Notes under the pieces: model-generated
What the model was told of the DNA's origin: nothing
The model's input: the letters and a program-made list of their open reading frames with translations, nothing else
Databases searched by the model: none
Shown: positions 8,446 through 18,490 of the stretch, in pieces
Numbering within the stretch: the stretch's first letter is position 1
How the letters are laid out: each line of letters begins with the position of its first letter
Assembly: GCA_958295915.1 (NCBI GenBank)
Contig: OY282381.1
Span: 1,510,722 to 1,574,721 of the forward strand
Length of the DNA: 64,000 bases
Direction: 5' to 3'
Origin: an uncultured Caldilineaceae bacterium
Lineage (GTDB): Bacteria; Chloroflexota; Anaerolineae; Caldilineales; Caldilineaceae
Position numbers and translations under genes: made by a program

Positions 8446-9838
8446 CCGCCGTGCGGATTGCAGCTGCTATGGCCCTGGCCCGTTGCGGCGCGTCGCCCAC
8501 GTAATCGGATACATCCAGCAGCTTGCGGGCGCGAGCCGGCGGCACCAGGGCAGAGATGCGCGCGTCGGTGAGCAGGTTGTCTGCCAAGGGATTGGGTTGG
8601 CCTTCTTGCAGGGACTGCCAGGCAAGCAGACTCTGCTCGCGGATGACTTCGTGCAGCGCCTGCCGGTCCCCGCCGGCTTTGACTGCCTCCATCAGCAGCC
8701 GTTCCGTGGCGGCAAAGACACCGTACTCGCGCAGGTTGCGGGCGGTGGGGCCAGGCCATATAGTCAGGCCTTCGAACAGCCGCAAGCAGCGGGTCAGCGC
8801 CTCATCTGTCAGCAGGAAAGCCTCCGGCAGGAAGAGGCGCCGGTTGGCAGAGTCATCCAGAGTGCGCTCCAGCAGGCTGAGCGCGCTATTGTCCCAGGCG
8901 ATGCGGGGCAGGGCCGCCACTTGCCGGGTCAGGCTATCGACATTCTCGGCAGAAATGGGGTTGCGCTTGAAGGGCATTGCGCTGGAGCCTACCTGTTTGG
9001 CGCCAAAGGGTTCGCTCCACTCGCCAAAGGGGGGCGACTGCAAAATACGCAGATCGAATGCGAATTTGTGCAGGCTGGCGCACAGTCCTGCCAGGGCATT
9101 CACCACCAGCCAGTCCTGTTTGCGTGGGTAGGTCTGTGTGGCGGCCTCAAAAGCCTGCAGGCCCAATTTCTGCATCACCCGATCTTCCAACTGCCGGGCG
9201 CTCCAGTGGCTGCCAGAAAGAAGCTGGCTATAGCTGGCGCTGGAGCCGACGGCCCCCTTCAGCCCCTTGCCGCGGATGCCTTTGCGCGCCCGACACAACT
9301 CGGCCCGATCGGACAGCAGATCCTGACCGTACTGGGCGAGCCGGTAGCCGACGGTCGTGGGTTCGGCGGGCTGAATGTGGGTAAAAGCGATAGCGGGTGT
9401 GTCGGCTTCCGCTTCGATGCGCGTCGCCAGTGCGGCAAGCGCAAGGTTCAGCCTCTCGACAATGCGGTCCAGGGCCGCTCGTAAGCGCAGAGCGTCCACA
9501 TTGTCCAGCACATCCATTGACGTCGCGCCCAGATGGATGATCGGGGCGCCCAGCGGACACTGCTCGGCGAAGACGCGGATCTCGGCCATCAGATCGTGGC
9601 GGATCTCGCGTTCGATCTCCTGGGCGCGTTCGATATCGATATCATTCTGGTGGGCTTGCAGATCCGCCACCTGATCCGCTGTCACAAGTCCTGCCTCATG
9701 TTGGGCTTCCGCCAGGGCCACCCACACTCGGCGCAACAGCCGCCGTTTCTCGGCTTCGCTCCAGATTTCGCGCATCGCCTCGCTGCCGTAGCGCCAGGTC
9801 AGGGGTGACAGATAGGTGTCGTGGGTATATGTAGCCAT
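8438..9838 (-). CDS. purB: Adenylosuccinate lyase
   Basis: Cleaves SAICAR and adenylosuccinate in purine synthesis. 466 residues from the ATG at 9838 (MATYTHDTYLSPL), typical for the family. The fumarase/aspartase-superfamily signature GSSAMPFKRNP is at 284-294; THIQPAEPTTVG (153-164) carries the catalytic His region. The upstream ATG at 9925 would add 29 residues with no homology across a promoter, so it is rejected. It lies in a minus-strand run near purA and guaB, i.e. the AMP and GMP branches are grouped. Confidence 0.96.
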   Translation of the reverse strand: MATYTHDTYLSPLTWRYGSEAMREIWSEAEKRRLLRRVWVALAEAQHEAGLVTADQVADLQAHQNDIDIERAQEIEREIRHDLMAEIRVFAEQCPLGAPIIHLGATSMDVLDNVDALRLRAALDRIVERLNLALAALATRIEAEADTPAIAFTHIQPAEPTTVGYRLAQYGQDLLSDRAELCRARKGIRGKGLKGAVGSSASYSQLLSGSHWSARQLEDRVMQKLGLQAFEAATQTYPRKQDWLVVNALAGLCASLHKFAFDLRILQSPPFGEWSEPFGAKQVGSSAMPFKRNPISAENVDSLTRQVAALPRIAWDNSALSLLERTLDDSANRRLFLPEAFLLTDEALTRCLRLFEGLTIWPGPTARNLREYGVFAATERLLMEAVKAGGDRQALHEVIREQSLLAWQSLQEGQPNPLADNLLTDARISALVPPARARKLLDVSDYVGDAPQRARAIAAAIRTAVA

Positions 9839-9881
9839 TTGTATCCAGTCAGTCGCTCGTGGCCTTGTGATCGATGCGCTC

Positions 9882-9911
9882 ATTATAGCAAAGCAGTAGT
9901 GCATTGAACAA
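9882..9911 (-). promoter_or_regulatory. Putative purB promoter
   Basis: Minus strand TTGTTC (9911-9906), 18-bp spacer, TATAAT (9887-9882). It lies about 45 bp upstream of the purB ATG, giving a leader of roughly 37 nt. Confidence 0.6.
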
Positions 9912-9991
9912 TCACAAACGCACAATCTGGCGAAAGAATTTGCGATCGATAACCCAGGTGTCTGATTGGAAATCTTGCTCTTGCCCGTTGG

Positions 9992-10375
9992 CTACCGATT
10001 GGGGTCCTCGAAGCGGGCCAGACTTTGCCAGCGGTTGGCTGCACGGCTCAACTGTTCTGTCACGTAGCCGGTGAGCCGATCGCCGGCCAGGCTCTGAAAG
10101 GTTGAGGAGAAAGGCTGGATGAGTTGCCCCAAGGCCAAAGCTGCCGCAGCCAGTCCAATCCAGGGCAGCAGAGGAAGCTGGATCGCCATGGAATCCATTT
10201 CAGTGAGCAGACCCAAGTCGAACGCTGCGCGGTCGATCACTGCCCGGGACAACGCAAGTTGCAACGGCAGCAGGAGCGCTTGCAGCATCAGCAACAAGAG
10301 GATGCCGATCAGCAAGCGAGGACTGGCGCGCCACACCAGATGCACGGCCAGCCCGAGGAGTCGCCTGGTCTCTGT
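9992..10375 (-). pseudogene. Remnant of an ABC exporter (N-terminal membrane segment only)
   Basis: About 127 residues resemble the start of an ABC transporter permease/ATPase: HLVWRASPRLLIGILLLL, a second hydrophobic segment, and GDRLTGYVTEQL...LARFEDP, the stretch that normally precedes the second helix pair in ~600-residue exporters. A TAG at 9992-9994 ends it right after FEDPNR, and no transporter sequence follows in any frame I checked. The open frame extends upstream to 10495, but that part is antisense to purA. It lies between purA and purB and is likely a decayed gene. Confidence 0.6.
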
Positions 10376-10406
10376 GCACTGCTGCCTGAATGGTTTGGAA
10401 TCAGTC

Positions 10407-11693
10407 TCAGAATGGCGAGCCGCCCCTGTCGAACATATGGTCCCGCTCCGGCCCGACAGAAACGTAGGCGACGGGCACGCCGGCCAGCTCTGCAATGCGG
10501 TTGATGTAGTTCTGGGCGGCAGAGGGCAGATCCTCCCAGCCGCGGCAGCCGGTTGTGGGTATGTTCCAACCGGGCATTTCCTCCCAAATCGGCTGCGCGT
10601 CTATCAGCAGGGAGGTGTCGGGGACGGTATTCGTGATCTCTGAGCCGTCTGACAGGCGATAGCCGGCGCAGATTTTGAGGGTTTGGATGCCATCGAGAAC
10701 ATCCAATTTGGTAACGGCCAGTCCGGTCATGCCGTTCAGCCAGGCGGCATACCGAATGGCGACGCCGTCAAACCAGCCGCAGCGCCGTGGACGACCGGTG
10801 GTGGCGCCGAACTCCTGGCCCACATCCTGCATGCGTTTGCCGATGGCGTCATGAAGCTCGACCGGGAAGGGACCGTCTCCAACGCAGGTGCTGTAAGCTT
10901 TGCAGACGCCGTAGATCTTATCGAGGGAACGGGCAGGCAGGCCAGCCCCGGACGTGGCGAAGGCCGCTGTCGGGTTGCTGCTGGTGACATACGGATAGAT
11001 GCCCCAATCCAGATCGCGCATGACGCCGAGCTGGCCTTCCAGCAGCAGATCATTGCCTGCGTCCAGCGCCATCCGCAGCATCGGCACCGTGTCCACAATG
11101 CGGGGAGCCAACTGCAGACGGCACTCCATCAGCAGGCCGTACAACTCGCGGCCATCGACCGCCTCGCCCCCGAGGATTTCCAGTTTACGGTTAACGACGC
11201 GCAGGGCGCTGTCCAGACGCCCCTCCAGCCACTGCGGCTGTAAGAGATCGCCCATACGCAGGCCGGAGCGGGCTGCCTTATCGCTATACGCAGGGCCAAC
11301 GCCCCGTTTCGTGGTGCCGATCGTGTCTGCGCCTCTGGCTTTCTCTTCCAACTCATCGAGGGTTCGATGATAGGGCAGGAGCATCTGTGCCCGACTGCTG
11401 ATCCACAGTCGGGCACAACTGACACCGATGGATTTCAGATGCGCGATCTCTTGCAGCAGGGACTGGGGATTGACCACACAGCCGGAGCCGATGATATTGT
11501 GGACGTTCGGGTAAAAGATGCCACAGGGGACCAGATGAAGCACATTTTTGCCAAAGTCGTTGACGACCGTATGACCAGCATTGTCGCCTCCCTGAAAACG
11601 TATGACAAAATCGGCGCGTTTCGCCAGAAAATCAATAATCCGGCCTTTTCCTTCATCACCCCATTGGGCGCCCACAACGGCTGTAACAGTCAT
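10407..11693 (-). CDS. purA: Adenylosuccinate synthetase
   Basis: Joins IMP and aspartate with GTP to give adenylosuccinate, the first step to AMP. 428 residues from the ATG at 11693, the normal size. The P-loop-like QWGDEGKGR is at residues 10-18 and the GHT motif at 40-42; [16 protein letters not shown] and [13 protein letters not shown]-type segments follow (here [13 protein letters not shown]). The start is 1 bp after the guaB stop, so the two IMP-consuming enzymes, to AMP and GMP, are tightly coupled. The longer frame reaching 11975 lies over guaB and is spurious. Confidence 0.96.
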   Translation of the reverse strand: MTVTAVVGAQWGDEGKGRIIDFLAKRADFVIRFQGGDNAGHTVVNDFGKNVLHLVPCGIFYPNVHNIIGSGCVVNPQSLLQEIAHLKSIGVSCARLWISSRAQMLLPYHRTLDELEEKARGADTIGTTKRGVGPAYSDKAARSGLRMGDLLQPQWLEGRLDSALRVVNRKLEILGGEAVDGRELYGLLMECRLQLAPRIVDTVPMLRMALDAGNDLLLEGQLGVMRDLDWGIYPYVTSSNPTAAFATSGAGLPARSLDKIYGVCKAYSTCVGDGPFPVELHDAIGKRMQDVGQEFGATTGRPRRCGWFDGVAIRYAAWLNGMTGLAVTKLDVLDGIQTLKICAGYRLSDGSEITNTVPDTSLLIDAQPIWEEMPGWNIPTTGCRGWEDLPSAAQNYINRIAELAGVPVAYVSVGPERDHMFDRGGSPF

Positions 11694-11694
11694 T

Positions 11695-13254
11695 CTATGT
11701 CCCTGGTCTCGCTTGATAGTTCGGCGCTTCTTTGGTGATGACAACGCTGTGCGGATGGCTTTCCTGATAGCCTGCCGGGCTAATGCGCACGAAATGAGCT
11801 TTGCGCCACAGATCCGGCAGACTCTGCGCGCCCACGTACCCCATCCCGGCGCGCAGGCCCCCCAATAACTGGTAGACGAACTCGTTGAGGAAGCCCTTAT
11901 ACGGCACCTGCCCTTCGATACCTTCCGGCACGGTCTTGCTGCCGATGTCCGATGAAGCAGTCTGCCCGCTGGCATAGCGATCGGCGGTCCGGCCCTTCAT
12001 GACGCTACTGCTGCCCATGCCCCGGTACTCCTTAAAGGAACGACCTTCGCGGATGACGATCTCGCCGGGGGATTCATGCAGCCCCGCTAACAGACTGCCG
12101 AGCATCACGGCAGACGCGCCACAGGCCAAGGCTTTTGTGATATCGCCGCTGTAGCGGATGCCGCCGTCGGCGATGATCGTCACACCTGAAGTTGTGGCGG
12201 CTTCGCAACATCTGGCTATGGCCGTAAGTTGGGGCATTCCCGCGCCGGCGACGATCCGGGTCGTGCATATAGAGCCTGCGCCCACACCCACTTTCACCAC
12301 ATCCGCGCCGGCTTCGGCCAGCATCTGTACCCCTTGCGCGGTAACGACATTCCCGGCCAGAATCGGCAGTTGCGGGAAACGCGTTCGCACAGCCCGCACC
12401 GTTTCGATGACGCCCTGGGTATGACCGTGGGCCGTGTCGACGGCAACGGCATCGGCGCCGGCATTGACGAGACTTTCGGCGCGCAGCAACCCGTCTGCAC
12501 CGACGCCGATGGCGCCGGCCACAAGCAGGCGTTCCCGTTCATCCTTGGCGGCATGGGGGAAGTCCTGTCGTTTCAAAATATCCGTATGGGTAATCAACCC
12601 CTTCAGGTAGCCGTCCTGATCGACCAGAGGCAACTTTTCGATGCGGTAGCGATGGAGGATCTCTTTGGCTTCTTCAAAGGTCGTGCCCAGCTGCGCGGTG
12701 ATCAGATTCTCCGAAATCATGTAAGCGGAGATCGGGCGGTGGTAATCGCTGGCAAAGCGTACATCCCGGTTCGTCAGAATACCAAGTAGCAACTTGTTGT
12801 CATCAGTAATCGGGATGCCGCTGATATGATAATGACTCATTACCATTTCGGCGTCGGCCAATGTGTCCTCTGGCCGCATGGTGATGGGATCAACGATCAT
12901 CCCACTCTCACTGCGTTTGACTTTGTCGATCTCTTCAGCCTGCTGCGCCACCGGCAGATTGCGGTGGATGACGCCCAGCCCACCCTGTCGGGCCAGGGCA
13001 ATCGCCAACTCAGCTTCCGTGACCGTATCCATCGCCGCGCTGATGATCGGGATGTTCAATGCCAGTTTGGGATGGAGTTGAATCCTGATGTCCACATCGG
13101 CGGGCAGAACTTCAGCGTATCCCGGCACCAACAGCACATCATCGAAGGTCATGGCATCCGGGCCGAAGGGCTGTTCGGTCCGGACAGGATTGGCTGCGCT
13201 GGTCGAGACGTAGGGGGCGCCATTGCGTGTGTTTTCTACCATAGAAACAGTCAT
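11695..13254 (-). CDS. guaB: IMP dehydrogenase
   Basis: Oxidises IMP to XMP with NAD+, the committed step to GMP. 519 residues: a split TIM barrel with an inserted Bateman module (two CBS motifs, about residues 118-230). The active-site loop is [11 protein letters not shown] with nucleophile Cys330; most family members have GIGPGS, so Gly-Pro is Gly-Ala here. The flap and C-terminal YRGMGS and EGIEG motifs are present. The ATG at 13254 has a strong AGGAGGA Shine-Dalgarno 7 nt upstream. First gene of a guaB-purA unit. Confidence 0.96.
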   Translation of the reverse strand: MTVSMVENTRNGAPYVSTSAANPVRTEQPFGPDAMTFDDVLLVPGYAEVLPADVDIRIQLHPKLALNIPIISAAMDTVTEAELAIALARQGGLGVIHRNLPVAQQAEEIDKVKRSESGMIVDPITMRPEDTLADAEMVMSHYHISGIPITDDNKLLLGILTNRDVRFASDYHRPISAYMISENLITAQLGTTFEEAKEILHRYRIEKLPLVDQDGYLKGLITHTDILKRQDFPHAAKDERERLLVAGAIGVGADGLLRAESLVNAGADAVAVDTAHGHTQGVIETVRAVRTRFPQLPILAGNVVTAQGVQMLAEAGADVVKVGVGAGSICTTRIVAGAGMPQLTAIARCCEAATTSGVTIIADGGIRYSGDITKALACGASAVMLGSLLAGLHESPGEIVIREGRSFKEYRGMGSSSVMKGRTADRYASGQTASSDIGSKTVPEGIEGQVPYKGFLNEFVYQLLGGLRAGMGYVGAQSLPDLWRKAHFVRISPAGYQESHPHSVVITKEAPNYQARPGT

Positions 13255-13293
13255 TTGATTTCCTCCTAGATTCAGTTGGAATCACTAGGTTGT

Positions 13294-13354
13294 ATTATAC
13301 CACTGGGCGGGAAAGGGGGCGAATTTGACTATAGATTCTCCGTCAATCATAGTC
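13294..13354 (-). promoter_or_regulatory. guaB leader: -10 box and upstream inverted repeat
   Basis: A perfect TATAAT reads on the minus strand at 13299-13294, 40 bp before the guaB ATG; no good -35 box is visible. Further upstream GACTAT (13327-13332) and ATAGTC (13349-13354) form an inverted repeat that could bind a regulator. Confidence 0.4.
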
Positions 13355-13364
13355 GAGATTGTTG

Positions 13365-13658
13365 TTATTCCGTACCTGATCGAAAGCGCCGGGCCAGTTC
13401 GGCCTCCACGTCCGCCCAGGAGAGTTCTCGCTGCGCCAGCAGGACGAGGCTGTGGTAGATCAGATCGGCCATCTCCGAGACAAGCCGTTCATCGCTTTCA
13501 TGCAGGGCGGCGACCACGACTTCCACCGCTTCCTCACCGACTTTCTGGGCAATTTTGCCGGTTCCGGCGGCAAACAGACGGGCCGTATAGGATTCCGGTG
13601 TCGGGTTGGCCTTGCGATCGGCAATCGTGGCGGAGAGGGAGGCAATTCGTTCGGACAT
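13365..13658 (-). CDS. hisE: Phosphoribosyl-ATP pyrophosphatase
   Basis: Second step of histidine synthesis, removing pyrophosphate from phosphoribosyl-ATP. 97 residues, a stand-alone HisE of usual size in the MazG-like all-alpha fold. The metal-binding helix motif EEAVEVVVAA and downstream EMADLIYHSLVLL are visible. No hisI (cyclohydrolase) domain is fused and none is seen in the window. It follows hisF on the same strand, with a family E repeat between. Confidence 0.93.
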   Translation of the reverse strand: MSERIASLSATIADRKANPTPESYTARLFAAGTGKIAQKVGEEAVEVVVAALHESDERLVSEMADLIYHSLVLLAQRELSWADVEAELARRFRSGTE

Positions 13659-13694
13659 TGGGCGTTTGGGTGGGGCGGCTGGGCCGCTGTCGTC

Positions 13695-13773
13695 AACTGC
13701 AATTTTTAGTGGTTCGTGGTTAGTGGCCAGTACCGGCGCTGGCCACTAGAAACTGACTACTGGCTACTGTTTT
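13695..13773 (+). repeat. Family E intergenic repeat
   Basis: AGT/ACT-rich repeat (TTTTTAGTGGTTCGTGG, then GGCCACTAGAAACTGACTAC) filling the hisF-hisE gap. Confidence 0.7.
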
Positions 13774-14772
13774 TCACGAAGTGGGGACGCCCTCTGGGCC
13801 ACTCAGCATCGTCTCTTCCGGCATACGCACGGGAATGCCACGCGCCTGCAGATGTTGTTTTACATCCAGCACCTGCAGTTGCCGAAAGTGGAAGAGGCTG
13901 GCGGCCAGGACCGCATCCGCGCCGCCGTTGGTGAGCGCGGCCGCGAAATCTTCCGGTCTGCCGGCGCCGCCGCTGGCGATGACCGGGATGTTGACCGCGT
14001 CCGAAATGGCCCGAGTCAGGGCTACGTCGTACCCCTCTTGGGTGCCGTCTCCGTCCATGGATGTCAGTAGAATCTCGCCGGCGCCCAGCGATTCGACCTT
14101 CTGGGCCCACTCGACAGCATCCAGGCCGGTGTTGATGCGCCCACCGCTGATGAAAACATCCCAAGCGGGAGCTTCAGGTTTGTCTGTGCGCGCCTCTGTC
14201 GCGCGCGACGCGCTGCTCTCCATGCCGGGTTCACTTCTCAGGGTTCGCGCTATGTCCTCAGGGTTCGCGCTATGTCCGGCGGATGGAGAGCGCTCACGCT
14301 TCGCCGGCGGATGGAGAGCGCTCACGCTTCGCCCCCCTTGCGCGGGGTCGGCGGGCCGCTCCGCGATCTGGCGTCTGCGCGCGTCGATGGCCACAACGAT
14401 ACACTGGCTGCCGAAGCGGCGCGCGCCTTCCTGAATGATCTCTGGATTGCGCACAGCGGCGCTATTCACACTCACTTTGTCTGCGCCGGCCAGTAGGATC
14501 GCCCGCATATCCTCGACGGTGCGGATGCCACCACCGACGGTAAACGGAATGAAGACCGTATCCGCCACCCGTCGCACCATATTTTCGACGATATCGCGGG
14601 CCTCATGGGTAGCGGTAATGTCCAAGAAGACCAGCTCGTCCGCGCCTTCCCGATCATACACTCTGGCCTGCTCCACCGGATCGCCGGCATCGATCAGGTC
14701 AACGAAATTGATGCCTTTGACGACGCGTCCGTCTTTTACATCAAGACAGGGAATGATTCGTTTTGCCAGCAA
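13774..14772 (-). CDS. hisF: Imidazole glycerol phosphate synthase cyclase subunit with a large repeat-derived insertion
   Basis: Partner of HisH; uses ammonia to close the imidazole ring. Catalytic Asp11 ([11 protein letters not shown]) and Asp130 (VVAIDAR) are present, with TVGGGIR (79-85) and IASGGAG phosphate loops. It is 332 residues against about 252 for the family. The excess sits between VVAIDAR and WDVFISGGR (about 134-203), where the family has a loop of a few residues. The insert translates tandem family D repeats ([20 protein letters not shown]). All barrel motifs after it are in frame, so the gene is probably functional with an extruded loop. Confidence 0.92.
   Translation of the reverse strand: MLAKRIIPCLDVKDGRVVKGINFVDLIDAGDPVEQARVYDREGADELVFLDITATHEARDIVENMVRRVADTVFIPFTVGGGIRTVEDMRAILLAGADKVSVNSAAVRNPEIIQEGARRFGSQCIVVAIDARRRQIAERPADPAQGGRSVSALHPPAKRERSPSAGHSANPEDIARTLRSEPGMESSASRATEARTDKPEAPAWDVFISGGRINTGLDAVEWAQKVESLGAGEILLTSMDGDGTQEGYDVALTRAISDAVNIPVIASGGAGRPEDFAAALTNGGADAVLAASLFHFRQLQVLDVKQHLQARGIPVRMPEETMLSGPEGVPTS
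14237..14333 (+). repeat. Family D repeats, partial tandem copies inside hisF
   Basis: Two left ends (TTCGCGCTATGTCC) followed by two right ends (GGCGGATGGAGAGCGCTCAC) in about 97 bp. It looks like replication slippage or nested insertion of family D. Confidence 0.85.
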
Positions 14773-14808
14773 GGTGGCCTCCGTTCCAATTACGGATTAG
14801 AAATTATG

Positions 14809-14834
14809 AATTAGGAATTGGATAATTCCTAATT
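14809..14834. repeat. Family F AT-rich hairpin at the hisA stop
   Basis: Arms AATTAGGAATT (14809-14819) and AATTCCTAATT (14824-14834), 11 bp perfect. The TAG stop of the hisA fusion lies in it. A relative with a 17-bp stem is at 28971. Confidence 0.8.
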
Positions 14835-16166
14835 GGAGATGCGCCCATCGGAAAACCGGATCGCGGCCTGCCATGCGGGGATCTGTTCCAGAGAAGTCTC
14901 CCTCAGCAGGTTCTTCGCTTCCTCCAGACTGCACCAGCGATATTCGCTATGGTTATCATGACCTAGGCGAACCGTCCCGGCCCCGATTTCCGCTAAAAAG
15001 TAGACGACCGTCTGTTCGATGTCGTATCCGCGAATGCTGACAGTGAAATCCAGGACTGTTGGACAGTCTTCGTATATCTTGAGAATCGGCAGCTCGGTTT
15101 TGATGGCAAACTCGCGCCGGGCACAGTTCAAATCGATTTCGCCCGCTTCGACGCCCCCGCGCGGGAACTGCCACTCCTCGAAAAAGTGATTGTACAGGAG
15201 CAAGAGCTGTGGCCCGCCATTATGATGCGGGTGAGACGCCCGCGATCCCGGGAGCGGTCCATCGCTGGCGACAGCGTCGTCGTTGCGATAGCGAATCGGA
15301 ATGATGCCGGCACTGCGACGTTTGCGCGGCGCCTTGCCGATTTCGATGGCGGCTGGCAACGCCAGGGCGTTCGTATACAGCGCCTGGCCTACGATCACCC
15401 CGTCAATTCCGTAATGTTCATGCCTCTTGAGCGCGTGAATATCGTCCAGGCCGGCGACGCCCCCGCTGGCGATCACCAGCAGACCGGTCATATCGCCAAG
15501 GGTTGCAGTGGCATGCACATTCACGCCGCTGAGCATTCCGTCTCGGTTGATGTCTGTGTACAGCACCCGTTCCACGCCCAGAGCCGCCATTCGATGCCCC
15601 AGTTCGATGGCGCTCAGCTGGCTGACCTTCTGCCATCCGTGCGTGGCGACTTTGCCGTCCTTGGCGTCCAGCCCAACCACCACTTGGCGTCCGCCCCAGC
15701 GCTGAATTGCGGCGCGCACCAGTTCTGGATCGCGCACGGCGACGGTCCCCAACACCACTCGGTCAGCGCCCAGGGCCAGGGCCAGCTCAATATCGTGAAG
15801 GGTACGCAGCCCGCCGCCAAATTGAATCGGCACGTCGACCGCCTTTCGTATCTGCTGCAGACGCTGCAAATTGATCGGCAGTTCCTGGCGCGCCAACTGC
15901 GCGTCCGCAGACAGACGCTGGACGTGCGGGTGAAGGTTGTAATGCGCCTCTGCTCGAAAGAGGCGCGAATTGTATTGCGCGCCACTGGCTGTGCCAGTGA
16001 AGGCTCCGTCCAAATTGACGACGTGAAGCCACTCTGCGCCCAGCCCCACCCAATGGCGGGCCATGCGCGCCGGGTCATGGCCGTAGACGGTCTCTGCGTT
16101 CGGGTCGCCCTGGCGCAGGCGCACACAGCGTCCTTGCCTCAGATCAATCGCGGGATAGATTCGCAT
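14829..16166 (-). CDS. hisA: HisA (ProFAR isomerase) fused to a C-terminal Nudix domain
   Basis: Residues 1-275 are HisA, which isomerises ProFAR to PRFAR: Asp8 (PAIDLRQG), FGGGLR (116-121), Asp167 (GLDAKDG), TDINRDG (204-210) and IASGGV (232-237) are all present. About 37 extra residues (60-97, [12 protein letters not shown]...) come from family B and partial A repeats. Residues about 285-445 form a Nudix domain of diadenosine-tetraphosphatase type ([16 protein letters not shown]). The Nudix box is degenerate: after GGVEAGE and RRE the usual EExG positions read IKTE, so metal catalysis is doubtful. No stop or start separates the two halves, and I do not know HisA-Nudix as a standard architecture. 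Lies between hisF and an antiporter. Confidence 0.88.
   Translation of the reverse strand: MRIYPAIDLRQGRCVRLRQGDPNAETVYGHDPARMARHWVGLGAEWLHVVNLDGAFTGTASGAQYNSRLFRAEAHYNLHPHVQRLSADAQLARQELPINLQRLQQIRKAVDVPIQFGGGLRTLHDIELALALGADRVVLGTVAVRDPELVRAAIQRWGGRQVVVGLDAKDGKVATHGWQKVSQLSAIELGHRMAALGVERVLYTDINRDGMLSGVNVHATATLGDMTGLLVIASGGVAGLDDIHALKRHEHYGIDGVIVGQALYTNALALPAAIEIGKAPRKRRSAGIIPIRYRNDDAVASDGPLPGSRASHPHHNGGPQLLLLYNHFFEEWQFPRGGVEAGEIDLNCARREFAIKTELPILKIYEDCPTVLDFTVSIRGYDIEQTVVYFLAEIGAGTVRLGHDNHSEYRWCSLEEAKNLLRETSLEQIPAWQAAIRFSDGRISN
15944..15998 (+). repeat. Family B palindrome plus degraded family A, inside hisA
   Basis: Family B at 15944-15966: arms GCGCCTCT and AGAGGCGC around GCTCGAA. A family A left half (TTGCGCGCCACTG, 15974 on) follows. 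Confidence 0.88.
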
Positions 16167-16235
16167 AATGCTGATAAAGTGAGGAGTGAGAGAACCTCTC
16201 TCCCTTTTTCTCTCCTTGGCTCGCCTCTCTTCTCT

Positions 16236-16347
16236 TCAATGGAGCCATGGCCTTTCAGCCATGGCATCGATCTCATGGGGATCATCGACGCTGACAATGG
16301 CTTCGTCGCTTCACTTCGATGGGGGCCATAGTTTTTCAGCCATGGAT
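16236..16347. repeat. Family G palindromes between hisA and the antiporter
   Basis: The first copy, around 16236-16266, has perfect arms GCCATGG (16244-16250) and CCATGGC (16259-16265). A second, imperfect copy (16315-16346) encodes the last residues of the antiporter. A third relative is near 35470. Confidence 0.6.
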
Positions 16348-17855
16348 TCGTCCAGTTCTGCCTGCAGTTCGAGTAACGTCTCTTCGCTCAATAGGCCGTC
16401 TCGGGCCAGTTCATCCAGCGATGCGCGCTCAGCGCGCAGGGCCTCCATACGAGCCAGGGAGGTGATCTGGTCGCGTAGCTCCGGTTGCTGAGTCAGGAGT
16501 TCTTCGATCTGACCATCGACCTGATCCTCGCGCGCCGTGAGTTCCGCCTTAACGGTTGTATAGGCGGCTGGGATGAGAGCGCCGTCGCGATAGAGCCTGT
16601 CCAGGTAGCGGTTGGCGGCACGAATGGCCAGCAGTTGCCCTTGGATGCGCTCATACTCACGGGATTGCTGCGATCTCTGGGTAAGGCCAAGCCACGTGAG
16701 CAGTTTTGATATCGAAACCGCCTGCACCAGAAGTGTGAAAAGAACGACAGCAAAGGTCATCGCCAAGAGCTGCTGCCGATTGCTGATGGCAGCTGGTAGG
16801 CTCAAGGCCAGCGCCAGGCTGATGGCGCCGCGCAGACCGCCCCAGGACATCACCAGCAGATAGGCGCGCGGCACCGTGTGATTGAACAGGCGCACGATAC
16901 CGGCCAGTAGATAGACCACGAAAAATCGACTGCCCAACACAGCGGCGACTGCGATCAGTGACGGAATAACATATGCGGTCAGTTCGTCCAATTCCACACT
17001 GATGCCGAGCAGAATGAAGATGAACGAATTGGCCAAAAAGGCGATATATTCCCAGACGGTAAAGAGCACGATTTTGGTCGAAGGGGTCATGCCTCGGGGG
17101 CCGATATTGCCGTTGACCAATCCCGCCACTACCACCGCCAGCACACCGCTGACGTGAAATTCTTCGGCCAGAAGATAGCTGCCATAGGCCAGAATCGTCG
17201 TCAGCGTCACTTCGATCAGGTAGTCGTCTATGTGTTCGATCAATTTGGCGACAGCATAACCGAGGGCCCCGCCGATGATAAGCCCGCCAACCGATACCCG
17301 CAGGAAATCAAGGACACCGTCAAGAGGATTGAGGGTTCCTTCCAGAGCCAGGGCAAGCATTATGTGGAAGATGACCACTGCGGTGCCATCGTTGAACAGA
17401 CTCTCCCCTTCCACAAGCGTCATCAGCCGCTTGGGCGCGCCGACAGATCGAAAGGTGGCCACGACAGCCACCGGATCGGTTGCGGATATCAGCGCGCCGA
17501 AGATCAGAGCGGCTGGCAGGGGCAACACATTACTGACGACCAACACTGCGGCGATGATTCCTGTGCTGAGCAATACGCCCGGCGCCGCCATCGCCACGAT
17601 CGGTGTCAGATCTGCCCGCAGATTCTTCAGTTGCAGATGGAAGGCGGCTTCAAAGATCAACGGCGGCACAAACAGGCCAAGCACCAGACCCGGTGTCAGT
17701 TCCAGATGCAGACTGCCCTGAACTGCCAGTACCAATCCAGCGACCACCAGTGCAACTGTGTAGGGAAGCCGCACTCGGCGCACGCCCAGAGCCACCAGCA
17801 GGACGACGACCAGAACCTGGACGATTTCAAATTCCAGTTCGAGAAAAGCTTCCAC
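16311..17855 (-). CDS. Na+(K+)/H+ antiporter, CPA1 family
   Basis: 514 residues: 11-13 hydrophobic helices (about 1-410), then a cytosolic helical tail of about 100 residues. The ion-binding motif SATDPVAVVA, GESLFNDGTAVV, and the SWGGLRGAISLALALSLP segment are classic CPA1/NhaP features. The tail (SREYERIQGQLLAIRAANRY, then DQVDGQIEELL) is typical of this subgroup. It exchanges Na+ or K+ for H+ for pH and salt balance. The final residues (AEKLWPPSK) are encoded by a family G repeat, so the natural C terminus may have been replaced. The start at 17855 is 3 bp before the phosphatase stop. Confidence 0.93.
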   Translation of the reverse strand: MEAFLELEFEIVQVLVVVLLVALGVRRVRLPYTVALVVAGLVLAVQGSLHLELTPGLVLGLFVPPLIFEAAFHLQLKNLRADLTPIVAMAAPGVLLSTGIIAAVLVVSNVLPLPAALIFGALISATDPVAVVATFRSVGAPKRLMTLVEGESLFNDGTAVVIFHIMLALALEGTLNPLDGVLDFLRVSVGGLIIGGALGYAVAKLIEHIDDYLIEVTLTTILAYGSYLLAEEFHVSGVLAVVVAGLVNGNIGPRGMTPSTKIVLFTVWEYIAFLANSFIFILLGISVELDELTAYVIPSLIAVAAVLGSRFFVVYLLAGIVRLFNHTVPRAYLLVMSWGGLRGAISLALALSLPAAISNRQQLLAMTFAVVLFTLLVQAVSISKLLTWLGLTQRSQQSREYERIQGQLLAIRAANRYLDRLYRDGALIPAAYTTVKAELTAREDQVDGQIEELLTQQPELRDQITSLARMEALRAERASLDELARDGLLSEETLLELQAELDESMAEKLWPPSK

Positions 17856-17858
17856 GGC

Positions 17859-18482
17859 TTACTCCGATGAACGAGAAAGACGGGTGGCGCGCGCCGATGT
17901 CGCGTCTCTGGGAACGATTGGAACAGCGGGCGGCACGGTGAAATCTTCAATGATCAGACCGTCAACCACGCAGGCAACCGCGGCAAAGGCCAACTCCTGC
18001 CAATCTCGCAGAGCCACTCGAGGCAGACCCAACAGATGCGCCCGATATAGGCTGAGCGTCAGACCGTGACCAACGAGCGCAAACGCCTCTTGCGGATAGC
18101 GGGCAGTCCACTCGGCAACACCCGACCGGAAGCGGGTCAGCGCCTCTGTCGCCGGTTCCCAGCCGGCAATCGATTCCTGCGGCCGGCGGAATACTTCAGC
18201 GACCCGGGCTGTATAAGCGTACGTCCATTCGGGCGTGCGGCGCAACTCATCAAAGCGGGCATCCTCCTGCACTGGCAAGGATCTGGCCTGCCATAGCGGC
18301 TCAACGGTCAGACGGGTCTTGGGCTCGCTGCTCAGCAGCACCCGGTCCACCCGGTTCCAAAATGGCTGTCGGGCCAGCGCCGCCGCCTGCTTTCGCCCCA
18401 CCTCGTTCAACCGCCAGAGGGTGGCGTCTGTGTCAGGAACCTGTCGCGTATAGGCGTGGGTAATGAGATACAGTGTGGTCAA
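17859..18482 (-). CDS. Histidine-phosphatase-superfamily protein (atypical)
   Basis: About 207 residues of the phosphoglycerate-mutase fold: TTLYLITHAYT at the N terminus, RLNEVGRKQAAALA, RVLLSSEPKTRLT, and ALVGHGLTLSLY with the second catalytic His. The usual RHG core reads THA, so the phosphate-gripping Arg is Thr while the catalytic His remains. The start is placed at TTG 18482, because sequence upstream is family A repeat and then antisense to hisH. No Shine-Dalgarno is visible. Substrate unknown; it lies 3 bp upstream of the antiporter gene. Confidence 0.72.
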   Translation of the reverse strand: MTTLYLITHAYTRQVPDTDATLWRLNEVGRKQAAALARQPFWNRVDRVLLSSEPKTRLTVEPLWQARSLPVQEDARFDELRRTPEWTYAYTARVAEVFRRPQESIAGWEPATEALTRFRSGVAEWTARYPQEAFALVGHGLTLSLYRAHLLGLPRVALRDWQELAFAAVACVVDGLIIEDFTVPPAVPIVPRDATSARATRLSRSSE

Positions 18483-18490
18483 AAGGTATA

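Noticed and set aside
11694-11975. N-terminal extension of purA
   Set aside because: It would overlap guaB in another frame; the conserved PurA start is at 11693.
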